A DNA stretch of 64,000 bases from Wolfiporia cocos. Lineage: Eukaryota > Basidiomycota > Agaricomycetes > Polyporales > Phaeolaceae. The position numbers and the translations under genes were made by a program. The stretch is from NCBI GenBank assembly GCA_029448655.1, contig JACCLO010000008.1, positions 1,860,001 to 1,924,000 of the forward strand, read 5' to 3'. The notes below the pieces were generated by a model that searched no databases, was not told the origin of the DNA, and worked only from the letters and a program-made list of their open reading frames with translations. This document shows, in pieces, positions 11,041 to 19,777 of this stretch (the stretch's first letter is position 1; each line of letters starts with the position of its first letter).

Positions 11041-14000
11041 TCACGGCCACTCAAAGGGCCTCGGGGTCGGGGTCGTTATACCCTGCATCTCCATCGGGGA
11101 GAGGAGGCGTGGCGGGAGGGACCCAGAGCTGGTAGGGCGCGCATTCCCCTCGTCGATGTCCGGGCTGGGATACCCGACACGTGGGGCAGCGGTAGTCGGG
11201 GCAGTCGAGGATCCAATGGTAGGGGCTGCCACAGCTTCGACAGGGCTCTGCCTGAGATGGCCTGGGCGGGGATCGAGCGGAGGGGACGTCGCGGAGATAG
11301 TCGCCGGATTCGTACCGCTGGTGGTGGTGGTGGACCCAGATGCGCTCCCGGAGCCATCTAGGTAGACTGAGAAGGGGGTCGTCCCAGGCGTCGCGTCCCC
11401 GCTCGAATTCCTCTCGGCTGATGACCTCAATTGACGGAGATCGTCGACCAGCTTCGTCGTCAGCTGGGGCAGTGAGCGGCGGGGTGGCAATCCTAGCGCT
11501 GCTCGGCCCCTCTCGAACTGGGCGTCGTTCGCTGCTTCGTGGATGAGGAGCAGGGCTCTCCGGTTCTCCAGGTCGAGCTCCTGCGGCGGAGGTCTCAGGG
11601 GGAGCGTGGTCAGGTACCAGAGAGCGGTATTCCATAAAATCGTACGGTTCTGCAATTCGAGCCAATTCATCGTCGTCGAGTAGCCAGGAGGGCATTGGAG
11701 GGACGGGGCTTCGCTGACGGGGCGGGCGACGCGGGCGTTCTTCTCCTTGGTTGAACTCTCTCCGGATTCGCGATGGCGTCGACGCCCCGAGGTGGTCGAT
11801 CCACTGATCGATGTTCCGCCCAAGCTGCTGTCTCTGCCAGCGGACTGTCCGTTCGAGTTGGACAAGCCGCTCGGTGACGTCTTGATAGCTGTCGTAGACG
11901 GCGGTGAGCTCCTGTACGAGCTCAAATCGATCGGTCCAGGGGGTCGGATGACCTCCGGGGGGAACGTCGGACCTGTGCCAGGTGAGCGCATGGCGGGTGC
12001 GGAGGTGGGCCTCCTCGGAACACCCGTAACACCTGCCTGTCTGGTATCCCATGCGGACGGCGAGGGATCGACGCAGCGTCGGCGCCCTGGGACGGTCGGG
12101 TTGGCTAGGCGGAGGCGTCGACATGTTACTTCTTCGACCTGGCGGGTTCTGCTCCCCCTCCGCCGACTTTTGTAGTCCTCCAGGAGGTCGGGGGAATTCT
12201 TCAAGTTCGTTGCGTCTTCCCATGAGTCGTCAGCGGTTGGGTAGCCCTTCCAATGGACCAAATACTGCCTTTTCCCTCGATGTTGCCTTTGGTTCAGGAT
12301 AGAATCGACCTCGTACTCTTTGTGCCCTTCGACCAGGTCTGGGGGTGGTTTCGTGTAATTGGGCCCGTGCACCCTTGTCTCATTGAACGGTTTCAGTAGC
12401 GAGGCATGGAAGACCGGGTGTATCTTCCACCGCGGGGGCAGAGCCAGTCTGTACGTGACGGCCCCGAGCTTCTCGGTGATGGTGAACGGCCCCTCCCTTT
12501 TTGGAGCGAGCTTCCGTGATTCGTACGGGAGGTGGAGGTTCTTGGCATCAAGCCACACCTTGTCTCCCTTGCTAAGTTTAGGCAAGTCGCGCAGGGTCCG
12601 TCCGGCCATTCGTTTTTGGGCTAGTTCGTGCGCGGCGATAGCCTTCTCCCTTGCTTCTTTGATGCTTTTCAGCCTTTCTCCTGCGGCTGGCACCGATGTC
12701 GGGTTGTCTTCTTCGGGCAATCCCCGGGGAATATACCCCATGATGACTTCGGTGGGGGCCAAACCTCTTTCGGTCCTGCGCGTGTTGTGGGCAAATTCTA
12801 CATCTGGGAGTCTGGCGGCCCAGAGGTACGGGTCGCTCATGCAGTAGATACGCAGGTAGACTTCTATTTGTTGGTTCATTCGCTCAGTCTGTCCGTCGGT
12901 TTGTGGGTGATATGCCGTACTCAGGGCGGAGTCGATCCCTAGAAGCTTGCAGAGAGCTTGGAAAAACTTCGAGGCGAACTGGGGGCCTCGGTCCGAGATG
13001 ATTTTCCTAGGGAGCCCGTACTTCGAGTAGGTTTTCCGGTGGAATATGTCGGCGGCTCCTTCGCTGGTGATGGTCTTATCGCATGGGGTCAGGGATATCG
13101 CCTTTGACAGCCCATGATCGACAATGACCATAACCGAGTCATATTTCCCTACCCGGGGGAGGTCGGTGATGAAGTCCACTGAGCATTGTGAGAAGGGGAG
13201 TGCGTCTTTTCGGGTCGGAATCGGTTGCAGCGGCGCCTTTGTCGGATGTCGGTCGGGTTTCATCTGTTGACAGATGGCGCAGCCTTTGACATATTCGGCC
13301 ACGGTTTTTCGCAGGTCGGGCCACCAGAAGTGCTCTTGCACCTTCAGGGTCGTTCCCCAAATTCCGGGGTGACCTGCCGCTATTGGGTCGTGATATCTTG
13401 AGATAACGTCCTTTCTCAGGCCCGGGTCCCTTGGCACGTACATCCGCCCCTTATACAAGAGGACCCCTTCGGTGTACTGCCAGTCTTCCATTACTGTCCT
13501 TAAAGGAGGCTGCTCCCCTTGTTCAAGGGCGCGGAGTCCCTGTTCCGCGATCGGATCGAAGGACTTCGCGATCTTGATCCGATCGATGATCGGGACTTCG
13601 ATTGCGTGAATGAATAGGGTATCGGGCAGCATCAGAATGTCTTCGTTGTCGTGGTCGGAGCTGTCCAAATTCATGAGGCGCGAGAGGGTGTCTGCCATTA
13701 CCAACTTCTTTCCTGGGACGTGCTGTAGCCGTATGTCGAATTGAGATAGTAACAGGTGCCATCTCGCTTGCCTCCGATTCAATCTCTGGGCGCTTCGCCA
13801 ATACGTAAGGTTCTGGTGATCGCTCCTGATCAGGATCTGATGTGGGCCTCCTTCTAGAAGGTGGCGCCATTCTTCCAGCGCGCGAACCACTCCTAGGAGT
13901 TCTCGATCGTAGATTTCGTAGTTTCGTTCGGCTGGGGTGAGGGACTGTGATAGATAGCCCACTGGTCGCTCGTTCCCGTCATCGTCTTTTTGTTTGAGCA

Positions 14001-16032
14001 CTGCTCCGAGGGCGAACTGGGAGGCGTCGGTTTCCAGGATAAAGGGTTTTTCTTTGTCGGGGAGGAGCAGCGCGGGGGCTGTTACGAACTGACTTTTTAA
14101 GAATTCGAATGCCTCGCTCTCTCGTTCTGTCCACTTGAACCCTGTGCCCGTTGCTGTTTTTGTGAGGTCGATGAGCGGTCGCGCGTGCGCGGAATAGTGG
14201 TCGATGAACTTTCTGTAGAAGTTCGCGAACCCTAGGAAGGAGCGGACCCCTTTGACATTTCGCGGGGGTGGCCAGTCGCGGATCCCTTTGAGCTTGGCGG
14301 GGTCCATCTGGATTTGGCCGGGGGTGATTACGAGTCCAAGGAACTCTACCCTCTCTACCCCGAACGCGCATTTCTCAGGCTTCACGAATAGCTTTTCTTC
14401 AGCCAGCTTTTGCAGGACTCGTCGCTCCCGCTCTCTGTGGGTCGTTTGGTCTGGAGAGAAGATGAGGATGTCGTCCATGTAGACTAATACCCATCCTTCC
14501 GTGATTTCCTCTTTTAGTATCTCGTTCATCATGGCCTGGAACGTTGCTGGTGAATTGCACATCCCAAAGAACATTACTGTTGGTTCGTAGAGGCCAGCAT
14601 TGGTTTTGAATGCGCCCTTCCATTGATCGCCTTCTCGGATCCGTACGTTGTTATATCCTGCTCGCAGGTCCATTTTGGTGAACACCTTTGCCCCTCTTAG
14701 CTTCTCAATGAGTTCGGATATCAAGGGTAGGGGATAAGCGTTCTTAACCGTCCCTTCGTTTAGGTATCGGTAGTCCTGGCAGGGCCTTAGCCCTCCGTCT
14801 TTCTTTGGGACGAAGAAGGCGGGGGACGCCATGGGGGACTTTGATGGTCGGATGAATCCCTTGGCGAGATTTTCTGCCAGAAATTCGTCCATGGCCTTTT
14901 GTTCTCTGGGGGACAGCGAGTATACCTTGCAGTCCCGGGGTACGAAGTCAGGTTTTAGTTCGATAGCATGGTCCCATGGTCTCGAAGGGGGAAACGCGGC
15001 TGCGGCTTTCTTGCTGAAGACGTGTGCGAAGTCTTTCAGGTGTTCGGGGAGGGCGTCCTCTGTGGGCCCCCTTTTCTCTGTCTCGGAGAGTTTCTGGGAT
15101 TTCGTCATTACCTTGCGTATGTGGGATAGGGCTGTGCTTTCCTGCTGGAATCGCCTTGGGTTCCTGGTTCTAGGGGCGACCAGTTTCTTGGTTCGGACAA
15201 ATCTCCTGAGTAGTTGGTATTCTTCGTCTGAGATGGGATCCTCCACTGACTGCCGAGTGTCGGTGGAGCCGAAGCCCGCATCCCCTCTCTTTGTTTCATC
15301 AAGCTCCTCTACCTGGACTACTTCGGGGGTGAGGGCTTGTTCAAATATTATTTGCGCAATGCGCATTCCGGGGATGATACGATGAGGTGTCGTCGACTGG
15401 TTGAACAGGATGACTTGGACTTCTCCACGATAGTCAGGATCGATCACTCCTGCCCCAACCGTGAGCCCGTGTTTGAGCGTGAGGCCCGACCGTGAGGCTA
15501 TCCTCCCGTAAGATCCTTTCGGGATCTCCATCCGAACCCCGGTGGGGATCGCCTTCCATCCCCCAGGGGTGATTACCTCATCCTTTGAGGCGTATAGGTC
15601 GTATCCAATGGCACCGTCGGTTCCCCGCGTTGGGAGCTTCCCTTCGGGGGACACTGTCATTCTGACAGTGTCGAGTTGGATTATGGCGTCGGTCGTTCGG
15701 GCTTTTTCTGTTGGTTTGTCAGGGGCGATATCGACCTTCCCTGTTGCCCAATCGATGACAGGGCTCTCCTTTTTCAACCAATTGTATCCGAGGATTACTT
15801 CTTCTTTTCCGATGTTTCCTACGAGGAAGCGGACTTTTCGTTCCTTTCCTCCGTATTTGATAGGGAGGTAGACTTCCCGATCTACCTGTCCGTCCTTGTT
15901 GGTGGTTCCATCGACGTTCCGGACGGTGATTGGGTTTCTTAGAGGTCGAGTCACGATTCGGTGTCGAATGACAAGTTTTGAATGGATCAGGGAGGACATG
16001 GCTCCCGAGTCGATGAGGGCGTTCACTTTCAC
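11041..16032 (-). CDS. Pol polyprotein: PR, dUTPase, RT, RNase H, IN, chromodomain
   Basis: 1,663 residues from the first usable triplet (a GTG, not ATG); the frame is open further upstream past the gag stop at 16140. Domains by residue are as follows. Aspartic protease IDSGA (7). dUTPase (133-258) with all five motifs: GYDLYA, PKGSYGRIASRSG, GVIDPDYRGE, RIAQII and RGDAGFGSTD. Reverse transcriptase (365-540) with YMDD at 518. RNase H with ETDAS at 667. Integrase zinc site H881, H888, C918, C921 and catalytic D953, D1014, E1050. Chromodomain (1237-1288; YLVHWKGYP). The last 370 residues are Ser/Pro/Thr-rich and overlap ORF3 in another frame; they may not be a real part of the protein. dUTPase should lower uracil incorporation during cDNA synthesis. 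Confidence 0.93.
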   Translation of the reverse strand: MKVNALIDSGAMSSLIHSKLVIRHRIVTRPLRNPITVRNVDGTTNKDGQVDREVYLPIKYGGKERKVRFLVGNIGKEEVILGYNWLKKESPVIDWATGKVDIAPDKPTEKARTTDAIIQLDTVRMTVSPEGKLPTRGTDGAIGYDLYASKDEVITPGGWKAIPTGVRMEIPKGSYGRIASRSGLTLKHGLTVGAGVIDPDYRGEVQVILFNQSTTPHRIIPGMRIAQIIFEQALTPEVVQVEELDETKRGDAGFGSTDTRQSVEDPISDEEYQLLRRFVRTKKLVAPRTRNPRRFQQESTALSHIRKVMTKSQKLSETEKRGPTEDALPEHLKDFAHVFSKKAAAAFPPSRPWDHAIELKPDFVPRDCKVYSLSPREQKAMDEFLAENLAKGFIRPSKSPMASPAFFVPKKDGGLRPCQDYRYLNEGTVKNAYPLPLISELIEKLRGAKVFTKMDLRAGYNNVRIREGDQWKGAFKTNAGLYEPTVMFFGMCNSPATFQAMMNEILKEEITEGWVLVYMDDILIFSPDQTTHRERERRVLQKLAEEKLFVKPEKCAFGVERVEFLGLVITPGQIQMDPAKLKGIRDWPPPRNVKGVRSFLGFANFYRKFIDHYSAHARPLIDLTKTATGTGFKWTERESEAFEFLKSQFVTAPALLLPDKEKPFILETDASQFALGAVLKQKDDDGNERPVGYLSQSLTPAERNYEIYDRELLGVVRALEEWRHLLEGGPHQILIRSDHQNLTYWRSAQRLNRRQARWHLLLSQFDIRLQHVPGKKLVMADTLSRLMNLDSSDHDNEDILMLPDTLFIHAIEVPIIDRIKIAKSFDPIAEQGLRALEQGEQPPLRTVMEDWQYTEGVLLYKGRMYVPRDPGLRKDVISRYHDPIAAGHPGIWGTTLKVQEHFWWPDLRKTVAEYVKGCAICQQMKPDRHPTKAPLQPIPTRKDALPFSQCSVDFITDLPRVGKYDSVMVIVDHGLSKAISLTPCDKTITSEGAADIFHRKTYSKYGLPRKIISDRGPQFASKFFQALCKLLGIDSALSTAYHPQTDGQTERMNQQIEVYLRIYCMSDPYLWAARLPDVEFAHNTRRTERGLAPTEVIMGYIPRGLPEEDNPTSVPAAGERLKSIKEAREKAIAAHELAQKRMAGRTLRDLPKLSKGDKVWLDAKNLHLPYESRKLAPKREGPFTITEKLGAVTYRLALPPRWKIHPVFHASLLKPFNETRVHGPNYTKPPPDLVEGHKEYEVDSILNQRQHRGKRQYLVHWKGYPTADDSWEDATNLKNSPDLLEDYKSRRRGSRTRQVEEVTCRRLRLANPTVPGRRRCVDPSPSAWDTRQAGVTGVPRRPTSAPAMRSPGTGPTFPPEVIRPPGPIDLSSYRSSPPSTTAIKTSPSGLSNSNGQSAGRDSSLGGTSISGSTTSGRRRHRESGESSTKEKNARVARPVSEAPSLQCPPGYSTTMNWLELQNRTILWNTALWYLTTLPLRPPPQELDLENRRALLLIHEAANDAQFERGRAALGLPPRRSLPQLTTKLVDDLRQLRSSAERNSSGDATPGTTPFSVYLDGSGSASGSTTTTSGTNPATISATSPPLDPRPGHLRQSPVEAVAAPTIGSSTAPTTAAPRVGYPSPDIDEGNARPTSSGSLPPRLLSPMEMQGITTPTPRPFEWP
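11051..12124 (-). CDS. Chromovirus ORF3, zinc-knuckle protein overlapping pol
   Basis: 357 residues from MSTPPPSQ; the frame is open 33 codons further upstream, to 12223. It lies in a different frame from pol and begins just after the chromodomain. A predicted helical segment (TDRFELVQELTAVYDSYQDV and following) suggests a coiled coil. Near the C-terminus is a canonical CX2CX4HX4C knuckle (CRSCGSPYHWILDC), then a second CX2CX6HX4C (CPTCRVSQPGHRRGEC). An N-terminal CYGC pair is also present. Ordered motifs and normal composition argue that this frame, rather than the low-complexity pol tail, is the coding one here. Function unknown; nucleic-acid binding is inferred. How it is translated is not clear. 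Confidence 0.7.
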   Translation of the reverse strand: MSTPPPSQPDRPRAPTLRRSLAVRMGYQTGRCYGCSEEAHLRTRHALTWHRSDVPPGGHPTPWTDRFELVQELTAVYDSYQDVTERLVQLERTVRWQRQQLGRNIDQWIDHLGASTPSRIRREFNQGEERPRRPPRQRSPVPPMPSWLLDDDELARIAEPYDFMEYRSLVPDHAPPETSAAGARPGEPESPAPHPRSSERRPVREGPSSARIATPPLTAPADDEAGRRSPSIEVISREEFERGRDAWDDPLLSLPRWLRERIWVHHHHQRYESGDYLRDVPSARSPPRPSQAEPCRSCGSPYHWILDCPDYRCPTCRVSQPGHRRGECAPYQLWVPPATPPLPDGDAGYNDPDPEAL

Positions 16033-16139
16033 GGCTTTCTGCAGCTTCAGGGTTACGGGTATAAACAGCGACCGGTCGCGTTCGTACGAGGTAATTACAT
16101 GAGCTGCGCTTTCGGGAGGTAAGACCGTGCGCTTCCTCC

Positions 16140-17801
16140 CTATTCGAAATCCTGGTCATCGAGAATCTGGGCAAGGAACGAGGGGTTCTTAGCTTTGAGA
16201 ATCCTGATCGCGTTAACTGCTTCTTCCACTGCGGTGGCTCCATCGTCCTCGTCCTCGGTGTCTTCTTCTTCCGTGTGGGCGGCGGGGTTCCCCTCCTCTA
16301 CGGCCTCTACCTTTCGAGTTTTGCCCTTCGCAGGAGACTTCTTCTTTCGCTTTGGGCAGTTGCTGGAGAGGTGACCCTTCTCCTTACAATTGAAGCACCG
16401 CCCCTCAGTTTGGAGCTTGCGTCGCTCTTCTGTGGACATTCGGTCAACGTTCGGGTCTTTCACGGGAGTCGGTGTGGCTGGGGAGCTAGGTCCCTTGGGT
16501 CGCCACTGGGGTTTCTTCTTAGGGTCTCCTCGTCCTTTGATGAACGTGTTATAATTGTTCTCGTTGATGGATGCTTGTTTCATCCAGTCCGTGAGGGTTA
16601 TGACGGGGGGAACAATATTTATGATATGCGTAACGAGTGCGGGCCGGATGGCTCTCTTGTACAAGGTGACGAGGAGTGGGTTGCACTGTTGTCGGTCCAG
16701 TCCCGTTTTCCCTACGAGGTTATCGAATTCAATATTGAAGTCGTCGATGTTCTTCTTCTCCTGCCTGAGGTCGAAGAGATCGTCATTGGTTTTCTGTTTC
16801 TCTTCGATGGGCTCGAATGCGGCGTCGAATTCTGCACTGAACTGGAGTAGCGTGGGGAGGACGAATGCTCCTGTCGCCGGATCTGTGTGCTTGGCGTAGT
16901 AGTTCTCCTTCCATTGGTCTACTCGGTCGCTTCCTCGAATGTAGGACATGATGAAGAGGATTTTCTGATCGTCGGTCTGATAGTCTGCCGCGAACATGGT
17001 GAACCATGTGTTGCAATCATTCTTGAAGCGTTGTAGCTTCTTTCGTTCTCCCTTGAAGGGTTCGGGGGTGGCGAGCTTTATGCGGTTCCCTCGCCCTGGT
17101 GGGGCGAACTGCCCGCCCCATCCCGCGGGGTTCCCTCCGCCTGGGGGGCCTCCTCCGCCTGGTGGTCCTCCTCCTCCGCCTGGTGGTCCTCCTCCTCCGC
17201 CTGGCGGTCCTCCTGGATTGCCTCCTGCGCCGCCTGCTGGATTACCGGTGCCGCTCGGGGGACCTCCGCCCCCGGGGGGACCTCCCCCTCCAGGAATTCC
17301 TCCTCCTCCAGACGCTCCTGGTCCGGTGGGGTTTGTTCCGCTAAGATTTCCAGGTAGCGGATTATTAACTGGCGGAGGGATATTGGCCACTCCCCCTGCG
17401 CCCTGGCTCGTGCCGCTGCTTCCCGGAACAGCACTTCCGCCCAAGGTTGTACCTCCCAGACCCATGCTTCCTCCTGCAGGGTTGGGGTTCGTTGTCTGTC
17501 CTCCGAGTTGTCCATCGCCTGTTCGAGATATGGTGATGGTCGGTGTCATCAAATTTGTGACGTTTCCAAAGCGTTCAAAAGCGGCGCACGTCTGCTCCCA
17601 GGGGTCGTTCGAGGATGGGGGTAACTGTACCCACGAGGGAATAAGTCTGTCTGGAGTCGGGACGGTGAGATACCCTCCTTTCGTAAAGAACCCTGCGGGG
17701 GGATCTCTCCACTCGTGTTTGTCTTCGTAGTAGATGCGTCTGTATTCTTCGGGGAGCAGATGGATCAACCGGTTCGGGAGATCCAGGTCAAAGCGTTGCA
17801 T
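16140..17801 (-). CDS. Gag polyprotein of the intact chromovirus
   Basis: A 553-residue protein forming the virus-like particle. The N-terminal third is followed by a Gly/Pro-rich repeat stretch (about residues 165-245). Then comes a capsid-like retrotransposon gag domain (about 250-400, with FNCW-like NTWFTMF and QWKENYY blocks). The CCHC zinc knuckle CFNCKEKGHLSSNC binds RNA, and the tail is acidic. It starts 45 bases inside the 5' LTR. Pol lies one base back in frame (-1) and its open frame already runs through the gag stop, so Pol is probably made by frameshifting. Homologous to the broken gag at 2860-5849. Confidence 0.92.
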   Translation of the reverse strand: MQRFDLDLPNRLIHLLPEEYRRIYYEDKHEWRDPPAGFFTKGGYLTVPTPDRLIPSWVQLPPSSNDPWEQTCAAFERFGNVTNLMTPTITISRTGDGQLGGQTTNPNPAGGSMGLGGTTLGGSAVPGSSGTSQGAGGVANIPPPVNNPLPGNLSGTNPTGPGASGGGGIPGGGGPPGGGGPPSGTGNPAGGAGGNPGGPPGGGGGPPGGGGGPPGGGGPPGGGNPAGWGGQFAPPGRGNRIKLATPEPFKGERKKLQRFKNDCNTWFTMFAADYQTDDQKILFIMSYIRGSDRVDQWKENYYAKHTDPATGAFVLPTLLQFSAEFDAAFEPIEEKQKTNDDLFDLRQEKKNIDDFNIEFDNLVGKTGLDRQQCNPLLVTLYKRAIRPALVTHIINIVPPVITLTDWMKQASINENNYNTFIKGRGDPKKKPQWRPKGPSSPATPTPVKDPNVDRMSTEERRKLQTEGRCFNCKEKGHLSSNCPKRKKKSPAKGKTRKVEAVEEGNPAAHTEEEDTEDEDDGATAVEEAVNAIRILKAKNPSFLAQILDDQDFE

Positions 17802-17834
17802 GGACTTGCACTCTTGGTAAGTGAGTCTGTTAAG

Positions 17835-17845
17835 AGCTCGACCTT
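17835..17845 (-). promoter_or_regulatory. Primer-binding site, probably self-primed
   Basis: One base inside the 5' LTR the minus strand reads AAGGTCGAGCT. The LTR transcript carries the exact complement AGCTCGACCTT (from 18023 to 18013), starting 37 bases after the TATA box. Tf1 of fission yeast primes by folding the first 11 bases of its own RNA onto an 11-base site, and the match here is also 11. A tRNA ending GAGCUCGACC is an alternative, but it would need mismatches at the CCA end. Confidence 0.6.
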
Positions 17846-17846
17846 C

Positions 17847-18385
17847 TGTTACGGATCGAATATCCGTTCAGCTGAGATGTTAAGTCGAGTTACTCAGCGT
17901 ATCGAGTAGCGCACTACTCGTCGGACTCAGCAGAGTCGAGCGTCGATATACTGGCTGCAGACTTAATTGCTTAAGTCTTTTGAGAACGAGTATAGGATCC
18001 TTGTAATTCAACAAGGTCGAGCTGAGGAACTCGGCCAGTATTTACAACAGGGTCTTTATACTACGATTCTGTAATCGGGGTCATAGTGTCCTTGGTACTG
18101 CTACCACTAAGTCCATAAGGTTAGTACGCTACGATAACTAAGCCGAAACGCTGCGGTTGAGCGCAACAGTGGCTGAAACGTAGAAGCTCTGTAGATATAC
18201 AACAGATATCACCTAGAACCTGATACGCTATGAGACTAGGGGCGTAGGGTTGTTGTACATGAAACGGGGTCGGTGGTTGAGCAGGGACCCTAAGAATAAT
18301 CGGTCAATACGGCGGTTGAACGCTAAGTCCTCCTCTCTAGTGAGGCGTCAAAATATGCGGATGCGGATTCATACGGATCGTAACA
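17847..18385 (-). repeat. 5' LTR of the intact chromovirus
   Basis: Reads the same as 10457-10995 throughout. It drives minus-strand transcription of the element. Confidence 0.95.
18055..18060 (-). promoter_or_regulatory. TATA box of the chromovirus LTR
   Basis: TATAAA on the minus strand. Transcription is expected about 30 bases further on, near 18030. This places the block at 18013-18023 (complement of the primer-binding site) at or close to the RNA 5' end. Confidence 0.55.
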
Positions 18386-18390
18386 GAGAG

Positions 18391-19589
18391 CTCAGCCCCA
18401 TGTTGGAAGTACTGTGCTTTCTTTGGCACTGGGCTACATTCACTGCTGTCAGATGAAGTAAAAAATGTAGTTCACAATGTTTCACTTCATATCCATGAAC
18501 CTAGGTTATATACAGAGCTGTCTCAGGCTAATTCACACTCATTCTGCTCATGGATTCTGATTACTGAACTGCTCAGATTTGCTGCCTTGAGTGACTATTG
18601 TGCATCAAAAATTATGTTTTACCACTGTAAAGAAGACTAAGAGCCAATTTGGAATGTAGCAGCCCAATAGACACCAAATAGAGGCACTGCAGAACTTGAA
18701 GTTTGGTGTTGTCAGAAAAATATTCCCCTCCGGGCAGGTCAGGATGTGCCATGATAGGTGAGGTGTTTAATGGGTCGATGGCGAGCAATGTACCCAGGAG
18801 ACACGCAGCTTGTAGCGGTCCAAACGGCGGCGTTACGTTGAATGGATCAGGAATAATAGAAATCAAATCAAAACATTGGTAACTGATTCCCTAAGTCCTG
18901 AGCGAACGCCTCGAGTACAGCTCTTCGTCTAACTTCGTCTTGGCAGTAATCAATGTATTTTCTCGTATCTGCACATCGCCTAAATACATAGAGAGCTATC
19001 AGGTTTTCTACAACATTTTGAGTGCCCTAAAATTTGAGTATGCACCCTATAAGCTAGACAAGTTGGAGACGAACCCTGAAACAGTGAAGATTGTCCTGGA
19101 ATACTAGAAAGTTATTTTACGAGACCGATAGACCGTAGATCTAAGGTGGTGCGCAGAGGTTAGAGAGGCAAGACATGGAAAAAGCTATAGGAAAGCAGTC
19201 GAGGTTGGGACAGACCTGTCTATGCTAGAGAGCCTAGAGAAATGTCGGATAGTATCTGTCTTTGACTAGATGAGCAGCCAGAGAGTGTCCGCAGGGCTTT
19301 TGCGACATTTCAGATTGTGCGCAAACCAGTGAAGGTTCAACGTTCACTGTGCGAGCACGATTGAGGTCGATCACGATCGGTCGAGCTGTGACTAAACCAC
19401 CTCGGATGGGCATTCTGCCTACCAGCTGACTTTCCGTGGTGCATTCTGCGTCATTTTGATGCATGTTTGGTCACGTCTCGGTGTTCTCACATGGTTCTAA
19501 TGTCTATGGCACATTTATTTTGCAGCACATTGGTTACTCCAGTGGACTCAATATTATTTTTACATTCTAGAAAAGCAAGTCATTTAGTG
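18391..19589. other. Interior of the hAT element, no transposase recognised
   Basis: Right-hand internal part of the split hAT element. Minus-strand fragments such as ALYVFRRCADTRKYIDYCQD (about 18910-18990) look like decayed coding sequence but are broken by stops. I could not place them in a family. Confidence 0.4.
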
Positions 19590-19748
19590 GTTCGAACCTA
19601 GTTCGAACCGTGAACCGAACCTGCTGAACCAGTTCAGCAGGTTCAGTCCAGGTTCAGGTTCAGGTTCAGGCTCCCTGCAGTCGGTTCAGTTCTAGGTTCA
19701 GCCCCAGACCCCCCTGAACCTGAACTGAACCGAACTTCGGCAACACTA
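19590..19748. repeat. Right subterminal GGTTC-rich repeats of the hAT element
   Basis: Inverted counterpart of the left cluster, with runs such as GGTTCAGGTTCAGG and ending in the 17-base terminal repeat. Confidence 0.7.
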
Positions 19749-19777
19749 CTCATGTCTGCCAAAGTCAAATTCTCAAA

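Larger units (their letters stand above)
10457..18385 (-). mobile_element. Intact Ty3/gypsy chromovirus with dUTPase
   Basis: A 7,929-base element with two 539-base LTRs that appear identical base for base, flanked by the direct repeat GAGAG (10452-10456, 18386-18390). On the minus strand the order is LTR, primer-binding site, gag, pol (protease, dUTPase, RT, RNase H, integrase, chromodomain), an overlapping ORF3, polypurine tract, LTR. All reading frames are long and open, so insertion is recent. It sits inside the hAT element at 10114-19748. Confidence 0.95.
10114..19748. mobile_element. hAT-type DNA transposon, split by a nested chromovirus
   Basis: Ends are TAGTGTTGCCGAAGTTC and its inverted copy GAACTTCGGCAACACTA, with further inverted match inside. 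The 8-base direct repeat CTCATGTC flanks it at 10106-10113 and 19749-19756. Eight-base duplications and short terminal repeats are the hAT pattern. Both subterminal regions are packed with GGTTC/GAACC words (10114-10300, 19590-19748), as expected of transposase-binding repeats. Without the nested retroelement it is about 1.7 kb. I do not recognise a transposase in it, so it is probably non-autonomous or badly decayed. Confidence 0.82.

Noticed and set aside
11041..12150. Pol tail as a genuine 370-residue C-terminal extension
   Set aside because: Composition is Ser/Pro/Thr-rich without motifs, while the overlapping frame has ordered zinc knuckles. Kept only as the uncertain end of pol.
17155..17215. 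Short regular repeats resembling a CRISPR array
   Set aside because: They are in-frame Gly/Pro codon repeats of gag without unique spacers, in a eukaryotic genome.
16996..17730. Plus-strand Pro-rich open frame opposite gag
   Set aside because: It is the complement of the Gly/Pro repeat stretch of gag and has no independent support.
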